A DNA stretch of 64,000 nucleotides from contig NZ_JACCBN010000001.1 in the NCBI RefSeq assembly GCF_013409505.1, forward strand, positions 1,364,001-1,428,000, in the 5' to 3' direction. Below the pieces are notes generated by a model. The model made no database searches and had not been told where the DNA came from. It was given only the letters and a program-made list of their open reading frames with translations. Positions 26,260 to 33,796 of the stretch are shown in pieces. This DNA is from Actinomycetospora corticicola (GTDB lineage Bacteria > Actinomycetota > Actinomycetes > Mycobacteriales > Pseudonocardiaceae). Position 1 is the stretch's first letter. Each line of letters begins with the position of its first letter. A program made the translations under genes and the position numbers.

Positions 26260-27582
26260 CTACGCCTGCGCCCGCACCTCCTCGTCGTCCGCGACCCCGT
26301 CGACGAACGCCTCCCGCTCCGCGGCCGGACGCTCCCGCATCGCCAGCACCGCGGCGAGCGTGATCAGCGACAGCACGGCGATGTACCCCGACACCGACAG
26401 CGAGGTCCCCGTGACCTCCACCAGGTACGCCGAGAGCAGCGGGGCGAACGCCCCACCGAGCACCGCGCCCAGCGCGTACGCCAGGGACGCCCCGCTGTAG
26501 CGGACGGCCGCCGGGAACATCTCCGCGTAGGTCGCCGACTGCTGCCCGTACGTCAGCCCGAGGGGCACCCCGAAGACGACGACGGCGAGGACCATCAGCC
26601 CGATGTTGGCGGTGTCCAGCAGCAGGAACAACGGGAACGCCCAGACCAGCAGGGCGAGGGTGCCGACGAGGTAGACCCGCTTGCGCCCGACGCGGTCGGA
26701 CCAGCGCGCGGCATACAGGGTCGCGAACCCCCACGAGACCGCGCCGGCGATGCCGATGAGCAGCATCGTCGCCGTCGAGAGCCCGAGGGTGCGGGTGCCG
26801 TAGGTGGTGATGAACGCGATGAGCAGGTAGCCCGCCATGTTGTTGGCCATGAACAGCCCGATCCCGACGAGCAGCTCGCGCGGGTGGCGGCGCAGGACGA
26901 CCCCGAGCGGCGCCGACCGGCGGGCCCGCCGCTGGCGGAGCTCCTCGAACACCGGGCTCTCGTCGACCCGGTAGCGGATCACGAACCCCACGGCGATCAG
27001 CACGATCGACAGCAGGAAGGGCAGGCGCCAGCCCCACGCGAGGAACTGCTCCCGGGTGGTCAGACCGGAGACGGTGAAGAACACGCCGTTGGCGATCAGC
27101 AGGCCGATCGGGACGCCGAGCTGCGGGAACGAGCCGTAGAAGCCCCGTCTGCCGTGCGGGGCGTGTTCGACCGACATGAGTGCGGCCCCGCCCCACTCGC
27201 CGCCCGCCGACACGCCCTGCAGCAGACGCAGCACCACGAGCAGGACCGGCGCCGCGACGCCGATCGTCGCGTAGGTCGGCAGGAGGCCGACCCCGACGGT
27301 GGAGAGCCCCATCAGCACCAGCGTCGCCACCAGCACGCCGCGGCGACCGAAGCGGTCGCCCAGGTGCCCGGCGAGGATGCCGCCGAACGGCCGGACCACG
27401 AAGCTGACGCCGATCGTGGCGAACGAGGCGAACAGACCCGCCGTCGGGCCGAGCGGGGAGAAGAACAGCTGCCCGAACACCAGCCCGGAGGCCGAGGCGT
27501 AGATGAAGAAGTCGTACCACTCGATGGTGGTGCCGACGAGGCTCGCGCCGAGAACGCGGCGGACCTGTCGCTGATCGGACAT
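26260..27582 (-). CDS. MFS transporter, metabolite:H+ symporter (MHS) family
   Basis: 440 residues with twelve hydrophobic helices. The MHS hallmarks are present: VGTTIEWYDFFIYASAS in helix 1, GHLGDRFGRRGVLV in loop 2-3, RLLQGVSAGGEWGGAALMSVEHAP in helix 4/5 and a second DRVGRKR loop between helices 8 and 9. The family (ProP, KgtP, CitA, ShiA) takes up organic acids or betaines with protons. The substrate may be an organic acid linked to the neighbouring FCD regulator, which is inference. Confidence 0.9.
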   Translation of the reverse strand: MSDQRQVRRVLGASLVGTTIEWYDFFIYASASGLVFGQLFFSPLGPTAGLFASFATIGVSFVVRPFGGILAGHLGDRFGRRGVLVATLVLMGLSTVGVGLLPTYATIGVAAPVLLVVLRLLQGVSAGGEWGGAALMSVEHAPHGRRGFYGSFPQLGVPIGLLIANGVFFTVSGLTTREQFLAWGWRLPFLLSIVLIAVGFVIRYRVDESPVFEELRQRRARRSAPLGVVLRRHPRELLVGIGLFMANNMAGYLLIAFITTYGTRTLGLSTATMLLIGIAGAVSWGFATLYAARWSDRVGRKRVYLVGTLALLVWAFPLFLLLDTANIGLMVLAVVVFGVPLGLTYGQQSATYAEMFPAAVRYSGASLAYALGAVLGGAFAPLLSAYLVEVTGTSLSVSGYIAVLSLITLAAVLAMRERPAAEREAFVDGVADDEEVRAQA

Positions 27583-27621
27583 CGGTGACCTTCCCGGCGA
27601 CTCTGTGGGGCGCGGTCACCG
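27583..27621. promoter_or_regulatory. spaced inverted repeat before the MFS gene
   Basis: CGGTGACC (27583-27590) and GGTCACCG (27614-27621) are perfect complements 23 bases apart, immediately upstream of the MFS start. They could be paired operator half-sites; chance cannot be excluded at this GC content. Confidence 0.3.
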
Positions 27622-27671
27622 TAGGGGAGGCCCCCGACGGTCACCAGCGCTCCACCGCCGGGCGGAAGGCC

Positions 27672-27989
27672 TCAGTCGCCGACGTCCACCCACACCGCGC
27701 CGTCGTCGATGCGGCAGGGGAAGCTCGCGACCGGTGCGACGGCCGGGATGCCCCGGGCCTCGCCGGTGTGCAGGTCGAAGGTGGAGGCGTGCGCCGGGCA
27801 GACGATCTCGTCCTCCGGGGTCACGTGGCCCTCGGCGAGCGACTGGCCCTGATGGGTGCAGGTGTCGTGCACCGCGCACGCCTCGGTGTCCGAGAGCAGC
27901 ACCACGCAGACCGGGGTGTCGCCCAGCTCGACGCGGACCGGTTCGCCCTCCTCCATCTGGTCGACGTCCGCCACCGCTTCCCACGCCAT
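27672..27989 (-). CDS. Rieske [2Fe-2S] ferredoxin-like protein
   Basis: 105 residues from MAWEAVADV; a longer frame upstream looks non-coding. The cluster motifs are CTHQGQSL and CPAHASTF, giving the two Cys and two His ligands, in the small-ferredoxin arrangement used by ring-hydroxylating dioxygenases and by nitrite reductase small subunits. No dioxygenase or reductase lies nearby, so it may serve an enzyme elsewhere. Soluble and cytoplasmic. It is divergent from the nuclease-like lipoprotein gene, 32 bases away. Confidence 0.88.
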   Translation of the reverse strand: MAWEAVADVDQMEEGEPVRVELGDTPVCVVLLSDTEACAVHDTCTHQGQSLAEGHVTPEDEIVCPAHASTFDLHTGEARGIPAVAPVASFPCRIDDGAVWVDVGD

Positions 27990-28021
27990 CACGGGCCCCC
28001 TCGCCGACGAGACTGGTCGCC

Positions 28022-28777
28022 GTGATTGCCCGATCGGTGCTGCTGGTAGTCCTGCTGCTCGGAGCATGCACGGTCGCACCGGCACCGGCGTCGGTGCTGC
28101 GGGTGATGACGTGGAACGTCCTCACGGCGCGGTACGACCCGGCGGACTGGGCCCCGGTGATCGCGGCACAGCGCCCGGACGTCGTGGCCCTGCAGGAGAT
28201 CTGCGCGAGCGAAGCGACCGCACTGGCGGCGCTGCTGCGCGCCCGCGGGCTCGTCTACACGGCCGTGCCGGGGCCGGTCGTACCGTCGCCCGTCGAGGAC
28301 GCGGCGCCGGTGAACGCCGCGCTGCGTCGGCCGTGCGCGGACCGTGGGGCGGTCACCTACGGCCTCGCCCTGCTCACACGTCTCCCCGTCGTCGCCGCGA
28401 CGACCGTGCTGTTCGCGCCCGACCGCCGCGACGAGCAACGCGGGTACCAGCGGGTCGACCTCGGCGGGCTCGTCGTCGTGAACGCGCACCTCGGGCTGAA
28501 CGGGACCGCGGGGCCGCAGCTCGCGACCCTGGCGGGCGTCGTCGCGGGGGAGCGGGGCCCCGTCGTCGTGCTCGGGGACCTCAACCGCGAGGACGTGGGT
28601 CCCCTCGGGTCGCTCACCCCGGTCGGGTCCTCTCCCGACAGAGCAACCAGCACGCCGATAGGGGGCGTGGGTGCGATCGACCACGTCCTGGTCCGGGGGC
28701 TCGGCGTCGTGGGGGCGGACGCCCCGGAGGTGCCGGTGTCCGACCACCGGCCGATCGTGGCCGAGCTGAGTCGCTGA
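28022..28777 (+). CDS. endonuclease/exonuclease/phosphatase-family lipoprotein
   Basis: 251 residues from a GTG. Residues 1-17 are a lipoprotein signal with lipobox LLGAC, so it is exported. The EEP fold motifs appear in order: VMTWNVLTA (Asn), VVALQEIC (Glu), VVVNAHLGLN, VVLGDLNRED (DxN) and IDHVLV ... VSDHRPIVAEL (final Asp-His). The metal-dependent phosphodiesterase site thus seems complete. Likely roles are extracellular DNA, RNA or phosphoester hydrolysis. Confidence 0.87.
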   Translation: MIARSVLLVVLLLGACTVAPAPASVLRVMTWNVLTARYDPADWAPVIAAQRPDVVALQEICASEATALAALLRARGLVYTAVPGPVVPSPVEDAAPVNAALRRPCADRGAVTYGLALLTRLPVVAATTVLFAPDRRDEQRGYQRVDLGGLVVVNAHLGLNGTAGPQLATLAGVVAGERGPVVVLGDLNREDVGPLGSLTPVGSSPDRATSTPIGGVGAIDHVLVRGLGVVGADAPEVPVSDHRPIVAELSR

Positions 28778-28795
28778 GCTGGGTACCGTCGGGGC

Positions 28796-29089
28796 ATGGC
28801 CGGACGTGGATGGGTACGACCGTGGCTCCAGCTCGTCGAGATCTCGGTGTCCGCGCCGATCGTGATCGGAGTACGCACCGCCCGGATGGTGGCGACCGGT
28901 CGGCCGCCCGGACCGAAGGAGCGGCGGGAGCTGCGTCGCATGGTCACCGAGAAGGCGTCGGCGTTCAGCGAGGCGGGGTGGATCGCCGTGACGCGCCCGC
29001 CGACCGACGTGGCCCGCTACGTGGGCGACGTGCTCGGCCCCGTGCAGCGCACGGTGCGCGGCAACCGCCGCCGGCTCACGCGCCTCTGA
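28796..29089 (+). CDS. small basic protein of unknown function
   Basis: 97 residues, Arg-rich, with one moderately hydrophobic stretch at about 12-26 (LVEISVSAPIVIGVRTA). No family recognised. The C-terminus (VQRTVRGNRRRLTRL) is strongly basic. It lies 18 bases after the nuclease-like gene on the same strand, so co-transcription is likely. It overlaps the nicotianamine-synthase-like gene by 14 bases tail to tail. Confidence 0.55.
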   Translation: MAGRGWVRPWLQLVEISVSAPIVIGVRTARMVATGRPPGPKERRELRRMVTEKASAFSEAGWIAVTRPPTDVARYVGDVLGPVQRTVRGNRRRLTRL

Positions 29090-29996
29090 CGCGGGCCACG
29101 ACCACGGAGTTCACGACGTCGGTGAAGGGGTGGACGACCGACAACGTGTCCATCCCGGGCAGGTCGTGCGGGTCGAGCACCGGGTAGAGCAGGCCGCGCA
29201 GGGAGTGGGCGCTCCGGGCGAGGACGAGCGTGCCCGGCGTCAGGACGCGGGCGAGGTGGGAGAGCAGGCCGAGCTTGGCGTCCGGCTCGAGCCCGGCGAG
29301 GGCCGCCAGGTAGACGAGGTCGTAGCCGGCGAGGTCGTCGCGGTCGACGACGTCGCCGGTGTCGAAGTGCAGTCCCGTCCTGCCGAGCGCCGCTGTGAGG
29401 GAGCGGCCCAGGGCGACCGCGTCGGGCTCGCGGTCGAGGTTGTCGACCGTGCACCCGTAGCGCTCGGCCAGCAGCATCGAGGTCAGCGGGAGCGGCCCGG
29501 AGCCGACGAACAGGACCCGGCCGATCCGGTGCGGGACGAGGCCGGACACCGCGTGGTGCTCGAGCCGGGTCAGGTCGACGTAGTTCTGGTGGTACGGGAA
29601 CCGGGCCAGCTCGGCGGCGGGGTCGGCGGCCGCGACGATCCGCCGGGCCCAGTGCCGCTCGAGCTCGAACTCGCCGTCGGCGCACAGCTGCCGCAGCCCG
29701 GGCAGGAGGGTCGCGACGGCGGGGTCGCCCAGGATCGCGTCCGCGTCCCGGGCGGCCGTCGGGTCGACGGCGAGGGCGACCAGCCGGCCGAAGAGGTCGT
29801 TCGTCCGCGGCCCCGGCGTCAGGTCGGTGCAGGAGGCCAGCGCGTCGTGCAGGGCCCGCACCTGGGTCACCGCCGGGTGTGCGGACCCGGTGTCGGCGTG
29901 CCCGCAGGCGTGCACCGCCGGCCGGGCCGGACGGGGTGGCTGGTACGCCTGGGGCGGGTGGGTCAGGGATCGACGGGTCGGCGTCGAGCTCGTCAT
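29076..29996 (-). CDS. nicotianamine synthase-like protein
   Basis: 306 residues from the ATG at 29996 (upstream GGAGG); an in-frame start at 30062 would overlap the divergent regulator. The nicotianamine synthase family phrases are clear: FPYHQNYVDLTRLE (about 133-146), VLFVGSGPLPLTSMLLA (about 161-177, the SAM site) and VDNLDREPDAVALG (184-197), then VVYLAAL-type region LVYLAALAG. The family joins aminobutyrate units from S-adenosylmethionine to make nicotianamine-type metal chelators (plants, archaea; CntL in bacterial metallophores). The N-terminus has a His/Cys stretch HACGHADTG that might bind metal. It faces an ArsR metal sensor, as expected for a metal-controlled chelator. No CntM-like opine dehydrogenase or exporter is next to it. 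Confidence 0.82.
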   Translation of the reverse strand: MTSSTPTRRSLTHPPQAYQPPRPARPAVHACGHADTGSAHPAVTQVRALHDALASCTDLTPGPRTNDLFGRLVALAVDPTAARDADAILGDPAVATLLPGLRQLCADGEFELERHWARRIVAAADPAAELARFPYHQNYVDLTRLEHHAVSGLVPHRIGRVLFVGSGPLPLTSMLLAERYGCTVDNLDREPDAVALGRSLTAALGRTGLHFDTGDVVDRDDLAGYDLVYLAALAGLEPDAKLGLLSHLARVLTPGTLVLARSAHSLRGLLYPVLDPHDLPGMDTLSVVHPFTDVVNSVVVARVRGA

Positions 29997-30034
29997 GATC
30001 GTTCGACCTCCACGATGGTGCTCGGCGGGAACAC

Positions 30035-30397
30035 GTGCCAACATACGTGCTCGTGTGCGCACGCAACACCACTGAACCGGTCGACCCGTGGGGGACGCTG
30101 CCGCCGGAGGACCGGGTCGACGAGGTCGTCGACGGTCTGCGGATGCTCGCCGACCCGACGCGTCTCCGGTTGTTGTGGCTGCTCTGCGGCGACGAGCTGG
30201 ACGTCTCCACCCTCGCGGAGCGCCTCGGCGTCGCCCGGCCCGCGGTGTCCCAGCACCTGACGAAACTCCGCCTGGTGGGCCTGATCACCCAACGCCGCGA
30301 GGGCCGGCGGGTCCTCTCGCGGGCCCGGGACCACCACGTCGGCGAGCTCCTGGCCGGCCTCGTCCACGACGCGGGGCACCGGCTCGCGCAGCGGTGA
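30035..30397 (+). CDS. ArsR/SmtB-family metal-responsive repressor
   Basis: 120 residues from a GTG; further GTGs 12 and 18 bases downstream are alternative starts. Winged helix: LRMLADPTRLRLLWLLCGDEL, STLAERLGVARPAVSQHLTKLRLVGL, then wing RREGRRVLSR. The last helix reads DHHVGELLAGLVHDAGHRL, close to the alpha-5 Zn/Ni/Co site of SmtB/CzrA/NmtR (Asp, His and two later His), while the alpha-3 Cys motif of ArsR is absent. This suggests sensing of zinc, nickel or cobalt. It is divergent from the nicotianamine-synthase-like gene and should repress it when metal is plentiful. The short gap contains GTGCGCAC and other partial dyads but no site I can name. Confidence 0.85.
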   Translation: MPTYVLVCARNTTEPVDPWGTLPPEDRVDEVVDGLRMLADPTRLRLLWLLCGDELDVSTLAERLGVARPAVSQHLTKLRLVGLITQRREGRRVLSRARDHHVGELLAGLVHDAGHRLAQR

Positions 30398-30404
30398 GGA
30401 CGGC

Positions 30405-31163
30405 TCAGTACTTCGGTCCGACGAACTCGTCCAGCCGGGCCACGGACGCCTTCTTCGCCACCGAGATGGCGTTCCTCCGTGGTCGGCGGTGTTCCACGCC
30501 CACCACGTCGAGCGCCCGCGCGCAGATGTCGAGGATGTCGTCGGACTCGTTGGAGAACCAGTACCGCGGATATTCGTAGCGCTTCCCGTTCGCCCGCGGC
30601 CGGGCCCAGTTCACGATGCGACAGCCGTCCGAGTGGATGAGTCCGCGGAGCAGTGAGCCCGCGTACTCGCGAACGATGTCCGTCTGCCAGGGGGCCAGGA
30701 CGATCGGACGCTCGTGCTTCCGACCCGGGCCGTGCTGCGGGAACAGGCAGGGCCAGTGGGTCGAGTAGCTCTTCACCTCCTGGCAGCCGGTACGTCGGAC
30801 GAGGGACACCTCGGAGGTGGGCATGACCGCCCCCATGGCGGACTCGACCTCGGTGCGGACACCCGGCCAGTCGTCGGCGCAGAAGATCGACAACGACGCG
30901 ACGCTCCTGCGCCCCACGGTGATGTGCCCGTCGCCGAGGTACTGGCCGAGCAGGTAGGCGTACTGCGACTCGTCGAGCGCGACGCCGTGACACGAGGGGC
31001 AACGATCGCGGCGCGACCGGGCGGAGACCGTTTCCTCACGGCGGTCGCGGCACCAGCGCCACACAGTGGTCGGGGGCAGCTCCAGACGATCGGCGATGGC
31101 GTGCATCGGCGTGCCGTCGCGGAAGAGGGCGAGGACGGCGTCCACCGTGCGTCGGTCATGCAC
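30405..31163 (-). CDS. HTH protein with LAGLIDADG-type domain
   Basis: 252 residues from a GTG. N-terminal helix-turn-helix of the resolvase/insertion-sequence type (HAIADRLELPPTTVWRWCRD, about 15-40), a short CPSC turn, then two LAGLIDADG-like helices: YAYLLGQYLGDGH (near 68-80) and GSLLRGLIHSDGCRI (near 168-182), both with the acidic residue that binds the catalytic metal in homing endonucleases. WhiA is another bacterial protein combining these folds, but in the opposite order. The protein stands alone, not inside an intron or intein, and is next to a tRNA gene. It could be a free-standing endonuclease or a domesticated DNA-binding regulator. Confidence 0.78.
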   Translation of the reverse strand: MHDRRTVDAVLALFRDGTPMHAIADRLELPPTTVWRWCRDRREETVSARSRRDRCPSCHGVALDESQYAYLLGQYLGDGHITVGRRSVASLSIFCADDWPGVRTEVESAMGAVMPTSEVSLVRRTGCQEVKSYSTHWPCLFPQHGPGRKHERPIVLAPWQTDIVREYAGSLLRGLIHSDGCRIVNWARPRANGKRYEYPRYWFSNESDDILDICARALDVVGVEHRRPRRNAISVAKKASVARLDEFVGPKY

Positions 31164-31255
31164 GGCGCGATGGTGCCTCGACCCCCCGACAGTCTCGGGT
31201 CCTCACATGGTCAAGCGCTCGCGATACCGCGTCGAGGTAGGAAGGGCTCCTGCAC

Positions 31256-31261
31256 TAGAAT
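31256..31261 (+). promoter_or_regulatory. -10 element candidate for the tRNA gene
   Basis: TAGAAT, a good sigma-A -10 hexamer, 27 bases before the tRNA 5' end, which would leave a leader of about 20 bases. The -35 region is weak. Confidence 0.4.
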
Positions 31262-31287
31262 TGTTGACAGCAGGACCGAGTGGAGTA

Positions 31288-31365
31288 GCCCCCGTAGCCC
31301 AATCGGCAGCAGGCAATGGTCTCAAACTCCATACAGTGTGGGTTCGAATCCCACCGGGGGCACCA
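31288..31365 (+). tRNA. tRNA with anticodon CAA and a short variable loop (nominal Leu)
   Basis: A full cloverleaf can be drawn. Acceptor GCCCCCG (31288-31294) pairs with CGGGGGC (31355-31361), discriminator A, encoded CCA (31363-31365). The D-arm has only 3 bp (GCC/GGC) with GG in the loop. The anticodon arm is ATGGT-CTCAAAC-TCCAT with a T-T mismatch at the loop-closing pair; U33 is followed by CAA. The T-arm GTGGG-TTCGAAT-CCCAC is perfect. CAA reads UUG (Leu), yet bacterial tRNA-Leu normally has a long variable arm, and here the variable loop is five bases (ACAGT). So this is a tRNA gene by structure, but of uncertain identity. Confidence 0.85.
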
Positions 31366-31631
31366 CCTCTCTCGCCGAGGTGCACAGAGAGCAGGTCGGC
31401 GGGCTGCGTCGGCTGTCTAGTGTGAATCTCGCGCCGCGGCGGTGGACGATCGCCCACTCGGCCCACTGTGAGAGCGCCCTCATCGTGGCGCTCGTCGTCG
31501 ACGGCGCCACCGGATCCGTCGCTAGGCTGCACTGAATCGAACCCGCCAGCACGGGGACGAGCATCGGCCCGCCCCTCGGGGGAGACACAGGGCGGGGTCG
31601 AGCCGCAGCGACGCGCACAGGAGGACCCGCC

Positions 31632-32270
31632 ATGAGCCAGCAGGCCGCGGACATCGTCGCCGAGGCGGACACCGCACCCGAGCCGCAGGAGGCGCCCCGC
31701 GAGGCGCTGCGCGTGCTGGTGGCCGAGGACGAGGCGCTCATCCGCATGGACCTCGTGGAGATGCTCCGCGAGGAGGGGTACGACGTCGTGGGCGAGGCCG
31801 CCGACGGGGCGCAGGCCGTGGAGCTGGCCCGCAGCCTCCGGCCGGGCCTCGTCATGATGGACATCAAGATGCCCGGCACGGACGGGCTGGAGGCCGCGAC
31901 CACCATCGCGCAGGAGCGCATCGCGCCCGTCGTCATGCTGACGGCCTTCAGCCAGCGCGAGCTGGTCGACTCGGCCCGCGACGCCGGCGCCATGGCCTAC
32001 CTCGTCAAGCCGTTCACCAAGACCGACGTGGTGCCGGCGATCGAGGTGGCGGCCAGCCGTTTCGCCGAGGTCCGCGCGCTCGAGGACGAGGTCGCCGGGC
32101 TCACCGAGCGGCTCGAGACGCGCAAGGCCGTCGAGCGCGCGAAGGGCCTGCTGATGGCCAAGAAGAAGATGACCGAGCCGGACGCCTTCCGGTGGATCCA
32201 GCGCACCGCGATGGATCGCCGCACCTCGATGAAGGTCGTCGCCGACGCCGTCATCGAGACGTTCGGCTGA
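31632..32270 (+). CDS. pdtaR: PdtaR-type response regulator with ANTAR RNA-binding domain
   Basis: 212 residues. Receiver domain with VLVAEDEALIRMDLVEML, phospho-acceptor Asp in VMMDIKMPGTDGLEA and the Lys in AYLVKPF; then a coiled linker (ALEDEVAGLTERLETRKA) and an ANTAR domain with ERAKGLLMAKKKMTEPDAFRWIQRTAMDRR. This is the layout of M. tuberculosis PdtaR (Rv1626), which is phosphorylated by PdtaS and acts on RNA. The ribosome-binding site GAGGA is seven to ten bases before the ATG. The 266-base gap after the tRNA holds a -10 candidate TAGGCT at 31523 and a CCCGCCC/GGGCGGG stem in the leader, but no gene. Its kinase is not in the window. Its place upstream of liv and polA is a conserved actinobacterial arrangement. 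Confidence 0.93.
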   Translation: MSQQAADIVAEADTAPEPQEAPREALRVLVAEDEALIRMDLVEMLREEGYDVVGEAADGAQAVELARSLRPGLVMMDIKMPGTDGLEAATTIAQERIAPVVMLTAFSQRELVDSARDAGAMAYLVKPFTKTDVVPAIEVAASRFAEVRALEDEVAGLTERLETRKAVERAKGLLMAKKKMTEPDAFRWIQRTAMDRRTSMKVVADAVIETFG

Positions 32271-32378
32271 GCGGGTCGGGTGGCGCCACGCTCGGCGTCG
32301 AGACGATCACGATGACGATGCGTCGATCGTCCGCGTGAGTGAAGCGCCACCCTGACCTGCAGTAACGGGACGACCCGC
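32271..32378 (+). ncRNA. strongly foldable element between pdtaR and livK1
   Basis: Five nested complementary pairs share one axis: GCGGGTC (32271-32277) with GACCCGC (32372-32378); GGGTGGCGC (32278-32286) with GCGCCACCC (32344-32352); CACGC (32287-32291) with GCGTG (32333-32337); GACGATC (32302-32308) with GATCGTC (32325-32331); and GACG/CGTC around ATG (32314-32324). That is 32 base pairs in 108 bases. It begins directly after the pdtaR stop. A -10 candidate TACGGT at 32404 suggests livK1 has its own near-leaderless start, so the element may be the 3' end of the pdtaR mRNA, a terminator, or a separate RNA. No known family was recognised. Confidence 0.5.
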
Positions 32379-32417
32379 CCCCGGGCTTCACCTGATCGTG
32401 ACCTACGGTGTCCGGCC

Positions 32418-33623
32418 ATGAGGCGTTCCGCTGCACTGGCGACGGCCGTGGTCGCGGCCGCGCTGACCCTGACGGCGTGCGGCGCCTCGGGTTCGTCGCC
32501 GGGGGACTGCGACACCGGCCGCGGCACCCTGACGGTCGGGCTGATCGCCCCGCTGTCCGGCGAGCTCGCCAACGTCGGGGCGGGCATGCGCAACGCGGCC
32601 GACCTCGCCGTGCGTCAGGCCAACGACCGGTGCGCCGTCCCCGGGTACCGCCTCGCCCTGGACGCCCGGGACGACCGCGCGGACCCGGCGACGGGGGCCG
32701 AGGCGGCCCGGCAGCTCGTGACGAACCCCGACCTCGTCGGGGTGGTGGGCACGTACAACTCGTCGACCGCCCAGGCCGTCCAGCCGGTCCTGGGCGAGGC
32801 CGGCGTCGTCCAGGTCTCGCCGGGCAACACCAACGTCTCGCTGACCCGCGGCGCGAACCCGGTCACCGCTCCGCTGCGGCAGTACCAGACGTACTTCCGC
32901 GTCGTCGCCACCGACGCGGTGCAGGGACCCCTGGCCGCCAACTACCTCGCCGCCACCGGGCGGACCCGGGTCGCGGTCGTCAGCGACGGCAACACCTACG
33001 GCGAGGGCATTGCCGGCGAGTTCGTCAAGCAGTTCCAGACCCGCGGCGGGCAGGTCGTGCTCCGCCAGACCCTCCCGGCGAGCGCGCCCGCCTCCGCCCG
33101 CGACGCGACCGTGGCCGCCGTGCGCGCGGCGCGCCCGCAGGCCGTCTTCTACGGCGGCGAGTACCCGGCGGGCGGCCCGCTCTCCGAGGCGCTCGGCGGG
33201 GCGGGCGGCCCGGTGATGGGCGGGGACGGCATGGTCAACCCCGGCTACGCCGCCGCCGGGGGACAGGACGGGGATCTGGGCACGTCCGTGGGCGCTCCGC
33301 CGGAGACGCTGCCGGCCGCCCAGCCGTTCATCGCGGCCTACCGGGCGGCCGGGTACGCCGAGAGCTACGGCGAGTACGGCGCCTTCAGCTACGACGCCGC
33401 CAACGTGGTGATCGGCGCCGTGGCCGGCGTGGTGAACGGTCGTGGTGGCGGAGAGTGGTCATCCGACCAACGACCCGCCGTGGACCAGGCGGTCGCGTCC
33501 ACCGACCAGGACGGCGTGACGGGGCCGATCTCGTTCGACCGCTTCGGCGACGTCAGCTCGGACGCCGTAGCGGTGTATCGCCTGGTCGGGGGACGTTGGA
33601 TCCCGGAGCGTACCCAACCTTAA
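32418..33623 (+). CDS. branched-chain amino-acid type ABC substrate-binding lipoprotein (first copy)
   Basis: 401 residues with lipoprotein signal and lipobox LTAC at residues 17-20. The mature part is a type 1 periplasmic-binding-like (LivK/LivJ) fold: TLTVGLIAPLSGELANVGAGM, VGVVGTYNSSTAQAVQPVL and VVSDGNTYGEGIAGEFVKQF. It delivers substrate (Leu/Ile/Val, an amide or a related solute) to the LivHMGF transporter encoded downstream. No clear ribosome-binding site is present, consistent with a leaderless start. A second binding-protein gene follows, so the two may serve different ligands. Confidence 0.9.
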   Translation: MRRSAALATAVVAAALTLTACGASGSSPGDCDTGRGTLTVGLIAPLSGELANVGAGMRNAADLAVRQANDRCAVPGYRLALDARDDRADPATGAEAARQLVTNPDLVGVVGTYNSSTAQAVQPVLGEAGVVQVSPGNTNVSLTRGANPVTAPLRQYQTYFRVVATDAVQGPLAANYLAATGRTRVAVVSDGNTYGEGIAGEFVKQFQTRGGQVVLRQTLPASAPASARDATVAAVRAARPQAVFYGGEYPAGGPLSEALGGAGGPVMGGDGMVNPGYAAAGGQDGDLGTSVGAPPETLPAAQPFIAAYRAAGYAESYGEYGAFSYDAANVVIGAVAGVVNGRGGGEWSSDQRPAVDQAVASTDQDGVTGPISFDRFGDVSSDAVAVYRLVGGRWIPERTQP

Positions 33624-33796
33624 GCGCTTGCGCCGCGTGGCCCCCGACCCGGCGATCCCGGTCGTGTTACAGCTCCGATACGGCTGAACGCTGGCTGTTG
33701 TTCCCGAAGATTTGGGTCTATCTTTCCCACCCGACCGGCGGAGTTTGGAACTTCAACGGTCGCTCTTCGAGCACACCAGCAACGGAGGTTTGTTCA

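Noticed and set aside
30405..31163. Intein or group I intron endonuclease, or WhiA itself
   Set aside because: The gene is free-standing with its own start and stop, there are no splice blocks, and the HTH precedes the LAGLIDADG part, opposite to WhiA.
31203..31532. Protein gene across the tRNA region
   Set aside because: The frame runs through the tRNA cloverleaf and encodes a phrase typical of tRNA-containing mis-annotations (GGIRTHTVWSLRPLPAADWA-like).
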